Of a DNA stretch of 64,000 bases, positions 53,232 through 61,350 are shown piece by piece; the first letter of the stretch is position 1; every line of letters begins with the position of its first letter. The stretch is from JAITMY01 sp031553765 (GTDB lineage Bacteria > Bacteroidota > Bacteroidia > Bacteroidales > UBA932): positions 1 through 64,000 of the forward strand of contig JAVBKY010000009.1 in NCBI GenBank assembly GCA_031553765.1, read 5' to 3'. The notes under the pieces are model-generated. The model was not told the origin of the DNA, did no database searches, and saw only the letters and a program-made list of their open reading frames with translations. The translations under genes were made by a program, and so were the position numbers.

Positions 53232-54533
53232 ATGAACAAAATCCCCGTTATTCCCCGTGCGTTGCTGCTGTCATTTATTTTGGTAACAAGCCTTTTTGCT
53301 CTGTGGGGCTTTGCCAACGATATTACCAACCCCATGGTGGCGGCGTTCAAAAACATTTTGCTCATCACCAACTTTGAGAGTTCGCTCGTGCAGTTTGCCT
53401 TTTACGGAGGCTACTGCTTCATGGCTATTCCCGCTGCGCTTTTCATCAAAAAATTCAGCTACAAAAAGGGCATTTTGATGGGATTGGGGCTTTATGCTGT
53501 GGGTTGCCTGCTCTTTCTTCCAGCAGGAAATCTTATGGAGTTTTGGGCTTTCCTCATTGCCTACTTTATTATGACCTGTGGCCTGGCATTTTTGGAAACT
53601 ACGGCCAACCCCTACATCCTTTCCATGGGTGCAGAGGAAACCGCCACACGCCGCTTGAATCTTGCGCAAGCCTTTAACCCTATGGGCTCGCTGCTGGGTA
53701 TGTTTACTGCCCGCGAGCTGATTTTGGCACGACTCAATCCTGCTACCGAAGCTGAACGGGAGGCGCTACGCGACCAAGGTTCCGAGCTGTTTGCTGCTAT
53801 GCAAAAGGGCGACCTTGATGTGGTAAGCTTACCCTATCTTGTGCTGGGCTTAGTGGTGCTGGGATTTTTTGTGATGTTTTTACTTGTCCGTTTACCGGGA
53901 AGTGGAAAGAATGAGGCCGACGATCACCCCGATAATGGCGCGCTAGCTACGTTGAAACGCTTACTTAAAAATAAGCGTTACACTGGTGGTGTTATAGCGC
54001 AAACCTTTTATGTGGGCGTACAAATCATGGTGTGGACATTCATTATTCAGTATGCCGAAAACGAGCTGGGTATGGCAAAGGCTACGGCACAGGGCTACAA
54101 CATTGCCGCCATGATTATTTTTGTGAGCAGCCGCTTCATCTGCACATTTTTGCTTAAATACATTAAGCCAAGTACGCTGCTTTTATGTTTAGCCGTTGGT
54201 GGTGGGGCATTTACGTTGGGTGCTATTTTCATTAAGGGCATGTTGGGACTATACAGCTTGGTGGCTATTTCGGCGTGCATGTCGCTCATGTTTCCTACCA
54301 TTTACGGCATGGCGCTTCGTGGTATGGGCGATGATGCTAAGCTGGGTTCAGCAGGGCTCATTCTTGCCATTGGCGGTGGATGCCTTATGCCACCGCTGCA
54401 GGGGCTACTGATGGATAAGGCTACATGGTTTGAAATGCTGTCATCGGTGCGCGTGTCGTTTATGCTGCCGCTGATATGTTTTGTGGTTATTGCTGTTTAT
54501 GGTTACAAAATGATGCATCCAAAGCACGCATAA
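53232..54533 (+). CDS. FucP-type MFS sugar permease 2
   Basis: A 433-residue transporter. The ATG at 53232 (MNKIPVIPRALLLS) is preferred; upstream codons do not look like family sequence. It shows LWGFANDITNPMVAAFKNI in helix 1, as in E. coli FucP, and ETTANPYILSMG in helix 4, then TRRLNLAQAFNPMGS. Compared with permease 1, it keeps the FucP helix-1 segment, so it may be the truer L-fucose permease, while permease 1 may carry a related sugar. It ends at a strong intrinsic terminator. Confidence 0.88.
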   Translation: MNKIPVIPRALLLSFILVTSLFALWGFANDITNPMVAAFKNILLITNFESSLVQFAFYGGYCFMAIPAALFIKKFSYKKGILMGLGLYAVGCLLFLPAGNLMEFWAFLIAYFIMTCGLAFLETTANPYILSMGAEETATRRLNLAQAFNPMGSLLGMFTARELILARLNPATEAEREALRDQGSELFAAMQKGDLDVVSLPYLVLGLVVLGFFVMFLLVRLPGSGKNEADDHPDNGALATLKRLLKNKRYTGGVIAQTFYVGVQIMVWTFIIQYAENELGMAKATAQGYNIAAMIIFVSSRFICTFLLKYIKPSTLLLCLAVGGGAFTLGAIFIKGMLGLYSLVAISACMSLMFPTIYGMALRGMGDDAKLGSAGLILAIGGGCLMPPLQGLLMDKATWFEMLSSVRVSFMLPLICFVVIAVYGYKMMHPKHA

Positions 54534-54551
54534 CTTAAGTTTTTTACTTGC

Positions 54552-54600
54552 AAGAATCGCAAGGTATTATTTATTAGATACTTTGCGATTCTTTATTTTA
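54552..54600 (+). terminator. Intrinsic terminator after permease 2
   Basis: 16-nt arms (AAGAATCGCAAGGTAT / ATACTTTGCGATTCTT, one mismatch) with a 10-nt loop are followed by TTATTTTA. It closes the transcription unit before galM. Confidence 0.75.
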
Positions 54601-54654
54601 CCCTTCCTTTCAATATTCATTGGTAAAAAAGGCTGTTCTTATCGATAAAATGTT

Positions 54655-54662
54655 TAAATTTG
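54655..54662 (+). promoter_or_regulatory. Candidate -7 element TAAATTTG
   Basis: A perfect TAnnTTTG 20 bp before the galM start and after a terminator, predicting a leader of about 14 nt and a new transcription unit. Confidence 0.55.
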
Positions 54663-54682
54663 ACTTTCTATTCCATCTAATT

Positions 54683-55834
54683 ATGAAAGTAAAACTTTTA
54701 ACTCTTGCGGCCTTGGCAGCGCTCGGCGTATGCTCATGCGGTAGCAAAAATTCAAGCAAAATGGAGATTACAAAAGCGCCCTTTGGTCAATACGACGGGC
54801 AAGAAGTGTATCTGTACACCCTCAACAATGGCGCAGGTACAACCATGAAGGTATCCACCTACGGTGGCACCATTACCGAACTGTGGACTCCCGATAAGGA
54901 TGGTAAGTCGGGTAACATTACCCTTGGTTTTCCATCGCTTGATGGCTACCGCAGTGATGCCTTTTTTAAGGTAGGTCCTTACTTTGGTGCGCTAATTGGC
55001 CGTTACGGTAACCGTATTGGGCAAGCCAAGTTCACGCTTGATGGGGTAGAGTATAAGTTGGCTGCTAACAACGGTCGCAACCACCTGCACGGTGGATTGA
55101 AGGGTTTTGACAAGGTGATATGGACAGCCGAAGAGGTGAAGCAAAAGGATGCTGTGGGTTTGAAGCTGTCGTACTTGAGCAAGGACGGAGAGGAAGGTTA
55201 CCCCGGCAACCTCAACGTACAGGTTACCTACCTGCTCACCAAGGATAACGAGCTGAAGATTCAGTATGCGGCTACTACCGATAAGAATACGGTATGCAAC
55301 CTTACTAATCACGCCTACTTTAACCTTGCTGCAGGCCAAGCGCCCGATGCTATGGGGCATGAGTTGACTATTCTTGCCGACAAATTCAGCGAAGTAGATA
55401 ATGAACTTATTCCTACCGGAAAGTCAATAGAGGTAGCAGGTACTCCTTTCGATTTCACAACTCCTCACACCATTGGTGAGCGCATTAACGTTAACGATGC
55501 TCAGCTGAGCAATGGCGGAGGCTATGACCACAATTGGGAACTTAACGCTAAGGATGGTAAGTTGAGCCTTGCTGCTCGGGTGTATGAGCCTATCAGCGGT
55601 CGCACCATGGAGGTGTATACCACCGAGCCCGGTGTGCAGTTCTACGCGGGCAATTTCCTCGACGGAAACCTGTACGGTGTGGATAGCGTGTGCTACGTAA
55701 AGCGCTACGGATTCTGCCTCGAAACGCAGCATTTCCCCGATTCGCCCAATCAGCCCGAATTTCCCTCTACGGAGTTAAAACCCGGGCAAACCTATGCGAG
55801 CGAAACGGTATATAAGTTTGGTGTAAAGAAATAA
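54683..55834 (+). CDS. galM: Aldose 1-epimerase (mutarotase), probable lipoprotein
   Basis: A 383-residue mutarotase. The ATG at 54683 is chosen because MKVKLLTLAALAALGVCSCG is a lipoprotein-type signal with a VCSC lipobox, and because it follows the -7 element at a normal distance. Family motifs are NRIGQAKFTLDG, NNGRNHLHGG with the His pair, NLTNHAYFNLA with the catalytic His, and EPGVQFYAGNF with the downstream ETQHFPDSPNQPEFPST. It interconverts anomers of galactose, glucose or arabinose, here outside the cytoplasm, before uptake by the permease that follows 38 bp later. Operon partners are probably the permease, the ROK kinase, the symporter and AraD. Confidence 0.92.
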   Translation: MKVKLLTLAALAALGVCSCGSKNSSKMEITKAPFGQYDGQEVYLYTLNNGAGTTMKVSTYGGTITELWTPDKDGKSGNITLGFPSLDGYRSDAFFKVGPYFGALIGRYGNRIGQAKFTLDGVEYKLAANNGRNHLHGGLKGFDKVIWTAEEVKQKDAVGLKLSYLSKDGEEGYPGNLNVQVTYLLTKDNELKIQYAATTDKNTVCNLTNHAYFNLAAGQAPDAMGHELTILADKFSEVDNELIPTGKSIEVAGTPFDFTTPHTIGERINVNDAQLSNGGGYDHNWELNAKDGKLSLAARVYEPISGRTMEVYTTEPGVQFYAGNFLDGNLYGVDSVCYVKRYGFCLETQHFPDSPNQPEFPSTELKPGQTYASETVYKFGVKK

Positions 55835-55872
55835 TTCAATAATTTAAATTCTAAATTTAAAAGACCTTAATC

Positions 55873-57207
55873 ATGGAGAAAAATTCAGCTCCCAGCAACA
55901 GCAGCCTAAAGCTCGGCATGAGCTTTATGGCCAGCATCTTCTTTATCTTTGGTTTTATCACCACTTTCAACATTGCGTTGAAGGATTTGGTGCAAGCCAC
56001 GTTTAACCTCAACTCGTTTCAAGCGCAGCTGGTTAACGGGGCTTTTTTTGTAACCTACTTTTTCTTCTCGTTTGCCAGCGGCAGCCTGATTAAGAAAATC
56101 GGTTACAAGCTGGGGGTAATAGTAGGATTGCTGTTGGTGGCTGCAGGTTCGTTCCTGTTTTGGCCGGCTATGGCGCTTAACTCTTACGCCATGTTTCTTC
56201 TTGCCGTATTTGTAATGGCAAGCGGCGTGGTATTTCTGCAAACAGCCGCCAACCCTTACGTTGCTGTGTTGGGTCCACAGGAGTCGGCTCCTGTGCGCTT
56301 GAATCTGGTACAAGCGTTGAACTCCATTGCTACCATGGTAGCTCCGTTGCTCATTGGTTTGCTGGTGTTGCCTTCGGTTGAAAAATTCGGAGCATCGGCC
56401 GTGCAAAATGCGTTCCTGCTGCTGGGCGTAGTGGTGTTGATTATTGCCGTTGGCATATTTTTTATTAAGCTGCCCGAAGTGTCAAATACTGCCGTAAGTG
56501 GCGGTCGCAAAAGCGTGTGGAAGCACCCGCACGTGCTATTCGGTGCGTTAGGTATTTTCTGCTACGTAGGTACCGAGGTAGGTACTTCTACCGCCATTGT
56601 TCCCTACCTTATCGATATCATGGGACGCAGCGAGGCGGTTACCATGGTAGCTATGTACTGGGGCGGCGCTATGGTAGGTCGTTTGTTCGGTTCTATCATG
56701 CTGGGCACGCTGGCCAATAGCAAAAAGCAGCTGTACTCTATTCTCGTAATTTTAGCCGCATTTATTGTGGGTTGGTACGTTACCGGTTACCAGTGGCAAA
56801 ACGGTCTTATCTTTATGGCTATTGCCGTTGTAAACTACTTTGCCATGACGTTGGCCAAGGGTCGTGCCGATGTTGCGCTTGGTATTTTTGCGTTGATTGC
56901 AGCGGCTTTGGTGCTGTTGGCATCGCTTACCAGCGTATCGGTTGGTATCTGGATGTTGTTGGCAGTAGGTTTTTTCAACTCGATTATGTTCCCCAACATT
57001 TTTGCGCTTGGCGTAAAGGATTTGGAGGCTTCGGAAATGCCCCAAGCTTCGGGTATTATCAACACCTTGATAGTGGGTGGCGCGGTGGTACCCGTGCTTA
57101 TGGGTTTGATTATGGATGGCGCTGGTGTTCGCTTCGCGCTTCTTATCCCCGTTATTTGCTACCTCTACATCGCGCTGTTTGGCTTTAAGCTAAGTAAGTT
57201 GAGATAG
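55873..57207 (+). CDS. FucP/GluP-type MFS sugar permease 3
   Basis: A 444-residue transporter with helix-1 FIFGFITTFNIALKDLVQA and helix-4 QTAANPYVAVLG, both typical of the glucose/galactose (GluP) branch of the FucP family. RLNLVQALNSIATM follows. It lies 38 bp after galM and 107 bp before the ROK kinase, so glucose or galactose uptake and phosphorylation is the simplest reading. It is the third member of this family in 5.5 kb. Confidence 0.88.
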   Translation: MEKNSAPSNSSLKLGMSFMASIFFIFGFITTFNIALKDLVQATFNLNSFQAQLVNGAFFVTYFFFSFASGSLIKKIGYKLGVIVGLLLVAAGSFLFWPAMALNSYAMFLLAVFVMASGVVFLQTAANPYVAVLGPQESAPVRLNLVQALNSIATMVAPLLIGLLVLPSVEKFGASAVQNAFLLLGVVVLIIAVGIFFIKLPEVSNTAVSGGRKSVWKHPHVLFGALGIFCYVGTEVGTSTAIVPYLIDIMGRSEAVTMVAMYWGGAMVGRLFGSIMLGTLANSKKQLYSILVILAAFIVGWYVTGYQWQNGLIFMAIAVVNYFAMTLAKGRADVALGIFALIAAALVLLASLTSVSVGIWMLLAVGFFNSIMFPNIFALGVKDLEASEMPQASGIINTLIVGGAVVPVLMGLIMDGAGVRFALLIPVICYLYIALFGFKLSKLR

Positions 57208-57214
57208 TAGCTAT

Positions 57215-57272
57215 AAGAAAATGCTTCGCTGTAAAATTTATCTTTTTATCGCGAAGCATTTATCTTTTTATC
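57215..57272. repeat. ATGCTTCGC...GCGAAGCAT short palindromic repeat
   Basis: A reduced member of the GCTTCGCGATAAA family (AAATGCTTCGC / GCGAAGCATTT with ATCTTTTTATC units) in the gap before the ROK gene. Confidence 0.6.
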
Positions 57273-57314
57273 ATTATTCATTTTTGTGTAAAATATTTTA
57301 AAAAGTAAATATTT

Positions 57315-58325
57315 ATGAAGCAGGTTGTTCTTGGCATTGACGTTGGTGGCACAAGTACTAAAATAGGAATTGTAGATAAAGAGGGCAATATTTTGGGCGA
57401 GGTTTCTACTCCTACGCCTGTTAATACATCGGGCGCCCGCCCTGAGGGTTTTGTAGTGCAGCTGTATGATGCAACTGTAGAGTTGCAAAAAACAATAAAG
57501 GAGCCGCATAAAATTATGGCCGTTGGTATTGGCGCGCCCAATGCTAACTACTATGAGGGAACCATTGAGTTTGCTGCTAACCTGCCTTGGCAAAATGAGG
57601 TAGCTCCTATTGCTAAGCTTTTTGAAAAATACTATCCGGGTATTCCCGTAAAGTTGACCAACGATGCCAATGCTGCCGCGCTGGGCGAAATGATTTACGG
57701 CGGAGCGCAGGGCATGAAGGACTTCATATCCGTTACGTTGGGCACAGGCTTGGGTAGCGGTATTATTTGCAACGGCGAAATGATTTACGGTGGCGACAGC
57801 TTTGCCGGCGAGCTGGGACACATTACCATGGACCCCAACGGACGCACCTGCGGTTGCGGTCGCAAGGGGTGCCTGGAAACTTACGTGTCGGCAACGGGCT
57901 TGAAGCAAACAGCGTTTGAGGTAATGTCGCGCCACTACTTTACCGAGCCAAGCGCTCTTAAGAGATTATCCTTCCTTGATATGACCTCGAAGGATATTGC
58001 CGACGCAGCCAACGAAGGCGATGCTATGGCACTGGAGGTGTTTGACCAAACGGCAAAAACGCTGGCTTATGGCCTTACCAATGCCATTGTGCTAACCAGC
58101 CCCGAGGCTATATTTATTTACGGCGGATTGGCTAAGGCAGGCGAACTGCTGCTGGCTCCTACACGTAAGTATATGAATGAAATTATGATGAAAAACTTCT
58201 GCAAGCGTGATGCCAAGGGCAACATCTTGAAGGAGGCACGTACCAAAATTCTACTCTCCGACCTCAACGATAAAAACGGCGCTGTGCTTGGCGCTGCTGC
58301 GTTGGCTTGGAATGAGTTAAAGTAG
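57315..58325 (+). CDS. ROK-family sugar kinase (glucokinase-like)
   Basis: A 336-residue cytoplasmic kinase. It has the ATP-binding DVGGTSTKIGIVD at the N-terminus, NDANAAALGE, VTLGTGLGSGIICNGE and the ROK zinc-site CGCGRKGCLE preceded by ELGHITM. No helix-turn-helix is present, so it is an enzyme rather than a NagC-type repressor. It probably phosphorylates glucose or a related hexose brought in by the adjacent permease and symporter. It is followed 49 bp later by an SGLT-like symporter. Confidence 0.9.
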   Translation: MKQVVLGIDVGGTSTKIGIVDKEGNILGEVSTPTPVNTSGARPEGFVVQLYDATVELQKTIKEPHKIMAVGIGAPNANYYEGTIEFAANLPWQNEVAPIAKLFEKYYPGIPVKLTNDANAAALGEMIYGGAQGMKDFISVTLGTGLGSGIICNGEMIYGGDSFAGELGHITMDPNGRTCGCGRKGCLETYVSATGLKQTAFEVMSRHYFTEPSALKRLSFLDMTSKDIADAANEGDAMALEVFDQTAKTLAYGLTNAIVLTSPEAIFIYGGLAKAGELLLAPTRKYMNEIMMKNFCKRDAKGNILKEARTKILLSDLNDKNGAVLGAAALAWNELK

Positions 58326-58374
58326 ACCCAACACAAATCACCAATATTTTTCACTCAAAAAACAAAAAACAAAA

Positions 58375-60315
58375 ATGGGTTCAATTTCAGGTTTTCAAAC
58401 GATTGACTTTGTCATCGTGGGGGCGTACCTTGTGCTGCTGGTAGCGCTTGGTCTATTCCTCTCCCGTAAAAAAGACGGGAAGGAAAAAGATTCCAAGGAC
58501 TACTTTTTGGCCGGAAATACGCTTACGTGGTGGGCTGTGGGTGCTTCACTCATTGCTGCCAACATTTCTGCGGAGCAGTTTATAGGTATGTCGGGTAGCG
58601 GCTTTCGCATTGGTTTGTGCGTAGCTGCTTACGAACTAATGGCTGCGGTAACGCTCATTTTGGTGGCAAAATTCTTGTTGCCCGCCATGATTAAGAGCAA
58701 CATTTTTACCATTCCGCAGTTCCTAAAGCAGCGCTATAACGCTGGTGTAGGTTTGGCATTTTCCATTTTCTGGTTGCTGCTTTACGTGTTTGTAAATCTT
58801 ACCTCGGTGGCATGGTTGGGTGCCCTTGCCATCAGGCAAATTCTGGGTATTGATAGCATCGCCTTCATGGGTATGGAGTTTGATTTTCTTAACCTGTGTA
58901 TTCTTTTCCTTTTCCTCATTGCCGGTGTTTACTCTATTTACGGAGGCCTTGCCTCAGTGGCTTGGACTGACGTAATGCAGGTGGTATTCCTTGTAGGTGG
59001 CGGTCTTGTTACAGCTTACTTTGCACTTGAGGCAGTAAGTGGTGTAGGCAAGGGCGCATGGGAAGGATTTAAGATAGTGTATAACTACGCCAAGGAAATT
59101 CCGCAGGATACCCACTTTAGCCTTATTGTAAATAAATCGCACGACCCGGCTGCATTTAAAGACCTTCCCGGTATTGCGGGTGTGGTAGGTGCGCTGTGGT
59201 TCACCAACCTTGGCTACTGGGGCTTTAACCAGTACATCATTCAAAAGGGCTTGGCTGCTAAGAGCATTAACGAGGCTAAGAAGGGTCTTTTGTTTGCAGG
59301 TTACCTCAAGATACTTATTCCGTTCATCGTAGTTATCCCCGGCATTACCGCGTTTGTGCTGTTCCACGCTCAGAATGCTGATCCTAGCCAAATCCCGGGT
59401 CTTGCACAAAACTACTTCGACTTGCACGGTACTATTGAGAAGGCCGACGATGCTTATCCTTGGCTCATCCGCAACTTTGCGCCTACGGGTGTTCGTGGTC
59501 TTGCTTTTGCAGCGTTGGTAGCCGCCATTATTTCGTCGCTGGCATCAATGTTCAACAGCACCTCTACTATCTTCACCATGGATATTTACAAGGAGCACAT
59601 TAACAAAAATGCTTCTGAAAAGCGCTTGGTGAGCGTTGGTCGTTTGGTGGCTTTAATCTCACTTCTCATTGCCGCTATTACCGTTAAGCCCCTGTTAGGT
59701 GGTCTCGATCAGGCGTTCCAGTACATTCAGGAGTACTCAGGCTTTGTTTATCCGGGTATTGTAATCGTATTTGGCCTCGGCTTGCTGTGGAAGCGTGCTT
59801 CGGGTACTGCTGCTATTTGGACATCAATCCTTACCCTTCCGTTGGGTATTCTGTTCAAGGTTTGTTACCCCGATGTTCCGTTCCAATCGCGCATGGGTTA
59901 CGTAGCTATGATTTTGTTCGTATGCTTCATCACTCTTTCGCTTACCGATAAAAAACATGAAGTGAATGCCGATCCTGTTTCGGATGGCGATAAGAATACC
60001 ATGAAGAAATGGGGCTGCATTCTTGGTAGCATTGCCGCGGTGCTTTTTGCTTCAGCCGTGGTACAAAAAATAGCCTTTGCTATGGGTAGTGAATTTGCCA
60101 TTTATCTTGACAATATTGGCTACTCGGCCATGTTTGTAATGGTAGCTATGCTAACGGCATGCAGCGTATTCCTGTACTCAAATGCTAACGCTAAGGTAAA
60201 AGATCCCAAGAGCCTTGCAGTTGATCTCAGCCTGTTCCACACTGGTAAGGGCTTTGCCATTGCTTCGTTTGGTATCTGTGCTATAGTAGCGGTATTGTAC
60301 GTTATTTTCTGGTAG
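58375..60315 (+). CDS. SGLT-like sodium:sugar symporter
   Basis: A 646-residue SSS-family protein with about 14 helices. GGLASVAWTDVMQVVFLVGG and SSLASMFNSTSTIFTMDIYK closely follow the animal SGLT and Vibrio vSGLT pattern, and ANISAEQFIGMSGSGFRIGL marks helix 2. It should import galactose, glucose or a related sugar with Na+. It is downstream of the ROK kinase and ends just before a CCCCCTAAAGGGGG repeat. It is distinct from the 531-residue SSS protein at 41005, which carries STLDADIN instead. Confidence 0.9.
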   Translation: MGSISGFQTIDFVIVGAYLVLLVALGLFLSRKKDGKEKDSKDYFLAGNTLTWWAVGASLIAANISAEQFIGMSGSGFRIGLCVAAYELMAAVTLILVAKFLLPAMIKSNIFTIPQFLKQRYNAGVGLAFSIFWLLLYVFVNLTSVAWLGALAIRQILGIDSIAFMGMEFDFLNLCILFLFLIAGVYSIYGGLASVAWTDVMQVVFLVGGGLVTAYFALEAVSGVGKGAWEGFKIVYNYAKEIPQDTHFSLIVNKSHDPAAFKDLPGIAGVVGALWFTNLGYWGFNQYIIQKGLAAKSINEAKKGLLFAGYLKILIPFIVVIPGITAFVLFHAQNADPSQIPGLAQNYFDLHGTIEKADDAYPWLIRNFAPTGVRGLAFAALVAAIISSLASMFNSTSTIFTMDIYKEHINKNASEKRLVSVGRLVALISLLIAAITVKPLLGGLDQAFQYIQEYSGFVYPGIVIVFGLGLLWKRASGTAAIWTSILTLPLGILFKVCYPDVPFQSRMGYVAMILFVCFITLSLTDKKHEVNADPVSDGDKNTMKKWGCILGSIAAVLFASAVVQKIAFAMGSEFAIYLDNIGYSAMFVMVAMLTACSVFLYSNANAKVKDPKSLAVDLSLFHTGKGFAIASFGICAIVAVLYVIFW

Positions 60316-60320
60316 AAGTG

Positions 60321-60423
60321 ACCCCTAACTCCCTAAAGGGGGCTTAACCGCAGTAGGTTTGTGTGCAAATGTGCTACTGCTAATAAACTGTGAATGTTAT
60401 GGCCCCCTTTAGGGGGTTGGGGG
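60321..60423. repeat. CCCTAAAGGGGGC inverted-repeat element, copy 2
   Basis: 28-bp imperfect arms (60321-60348 and 60396-60423) flank an interior with GGTTTGTGTGCAAATGTG and CTACTGCTAATAA, conserved with the 40033-40136 copy. Confidence 0.75.
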
Positions 60424-60464
60424 TTATTAGTAAATTGTAATTCGTTAAATTGTAAACTGACACG

Positions 60465-61154
60465 ATGTTAGAAGAACTCAAACAAAAAGTATTTCGTGCT
60501 AACCTCGATTTGGTAAAGCACGGATTAGTGATTTTCACCTGGGGCAACGTAAGCGCTATTGACCGAAAGCAAGGTCTGGTAGTTATTAAGCCATCAGGTG
60601 TAGATTATGACGGTATGAAAGCCGAAGACATGGTGGTGATTGATATGGAAGGTAAGGTGGTTGAGGGTAAGTACAAGCCATCAAGCGATACTGCTACCCA
60701 TTTGGTAATTTACAAGGCGTTTGAGGCAGTTGGCGGTATTGTACACACGCACTCTACCTACGCTACCGCATGGGCACAAGCGGGGCGCGATATCCCCAAT
60801 ATTGGCACCACGCAAGCCGACTACTTTAACCAAGCCGTTCCCTGTACCCGTGCTATGACCTACGATGAGGTACATGGTGCTTACGAGTTGGAAACGGGAA
60901 ACGTAATTGTAGAGCGCTTCCAAAAGGATGAAATCAACCCCGCTTACGTGCCTTCGGTGCTGGTAAAAAACCACGGCCCGTTTGCATGGGGTAAGGATGC
61001 CGACGAGGCGGTGCATAACGCTGTAGTGCTGGAGCAGGTGGCCAAAATGGCCTATATTTCCTACGGTATTAACCCAAAACTGGATATGAATCCGGAGCTT
61101 ATTCAAAAGCACTTTTACCGTAAGCATGGCCCCGGAGCTTACTACGGACAGTAA
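60465..61154 (+). CDS. araD: L-ribulose-5-phosphate 4-epimerase
   Basis: A 229-residue class II aldolase-fold enzyme, close to the E. coli AraD length of 231. Zinc ligands align: His94 and His96 in HTHSTYATAWAQAG, and His170 in VKNHGPFAWG. GTTQADYFNQAVPCTR is also family-specific. AraD-type motifs favour the epimerase over fuculose- or rhamnulose-phosphate aldolases of the same fold. It converts L-ribulose-5-phosphate to D-xylulose-5-phosphate in arabinose catabolism, which suits pectin arabinan side chains. Partner genes araA and araB are not in the window. Confidence 0.92.
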   Translation: MLEELKQKVFRANLDLVKHGLVIFTWGNVSAIDRKQGLVVIKPSGVDYDGMKAEDMVVIDMEGKVVEGKYKPSSDTATHLVIYKAFEAVGGIVHTHSTYATAWAQAGRDIPNIGTTQADYFNQAVPCTRAMTYDEVHGAYELETGNVIVERFQKDEINPAYVPSVLVKNHGPFAWGKDADEAVHNAVVLEQVAKMAYISYGINPKLDMNPELIQKHFYRKHGPGAYYGQ

Positions 61155-61200
61155 ATTTTATCGCTTTTAACCGACGGATAATAGGATGCGTCTAAATATT

Positions 61201-61252
61201 GCGCGCGGAGCATAAGTTTCTTTCAAGGGAAACATTTGCTCCGCGCGCTTTT
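61201..61252. terminator. GCGCGCGGAGC hairpin with T tract
   Basis: A hairpin of GCGCGCGGAGCA / TGCTCCGCGCGC followed by TTTTT lies between the convergent araD and efflux genes. It is a short form of the inner hairpin of the MITE-like elements at 11678 and 52981. Confidence 0.65.
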
Positions 61253-61350
61253 TATCTCCTGCTATTTTCACCGTTACCTAAAGCAGATGGCAATGAAATT
61301 GATATCAATATTGTTCTACATACAGAACAAGAACATTAACTTTTTTGCTA

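Noticed and set aside
57246..57935. 229-codon minus-strand frame
   Set aside because: It is antisense to the well-supported ROK kinase and shows no domain features.
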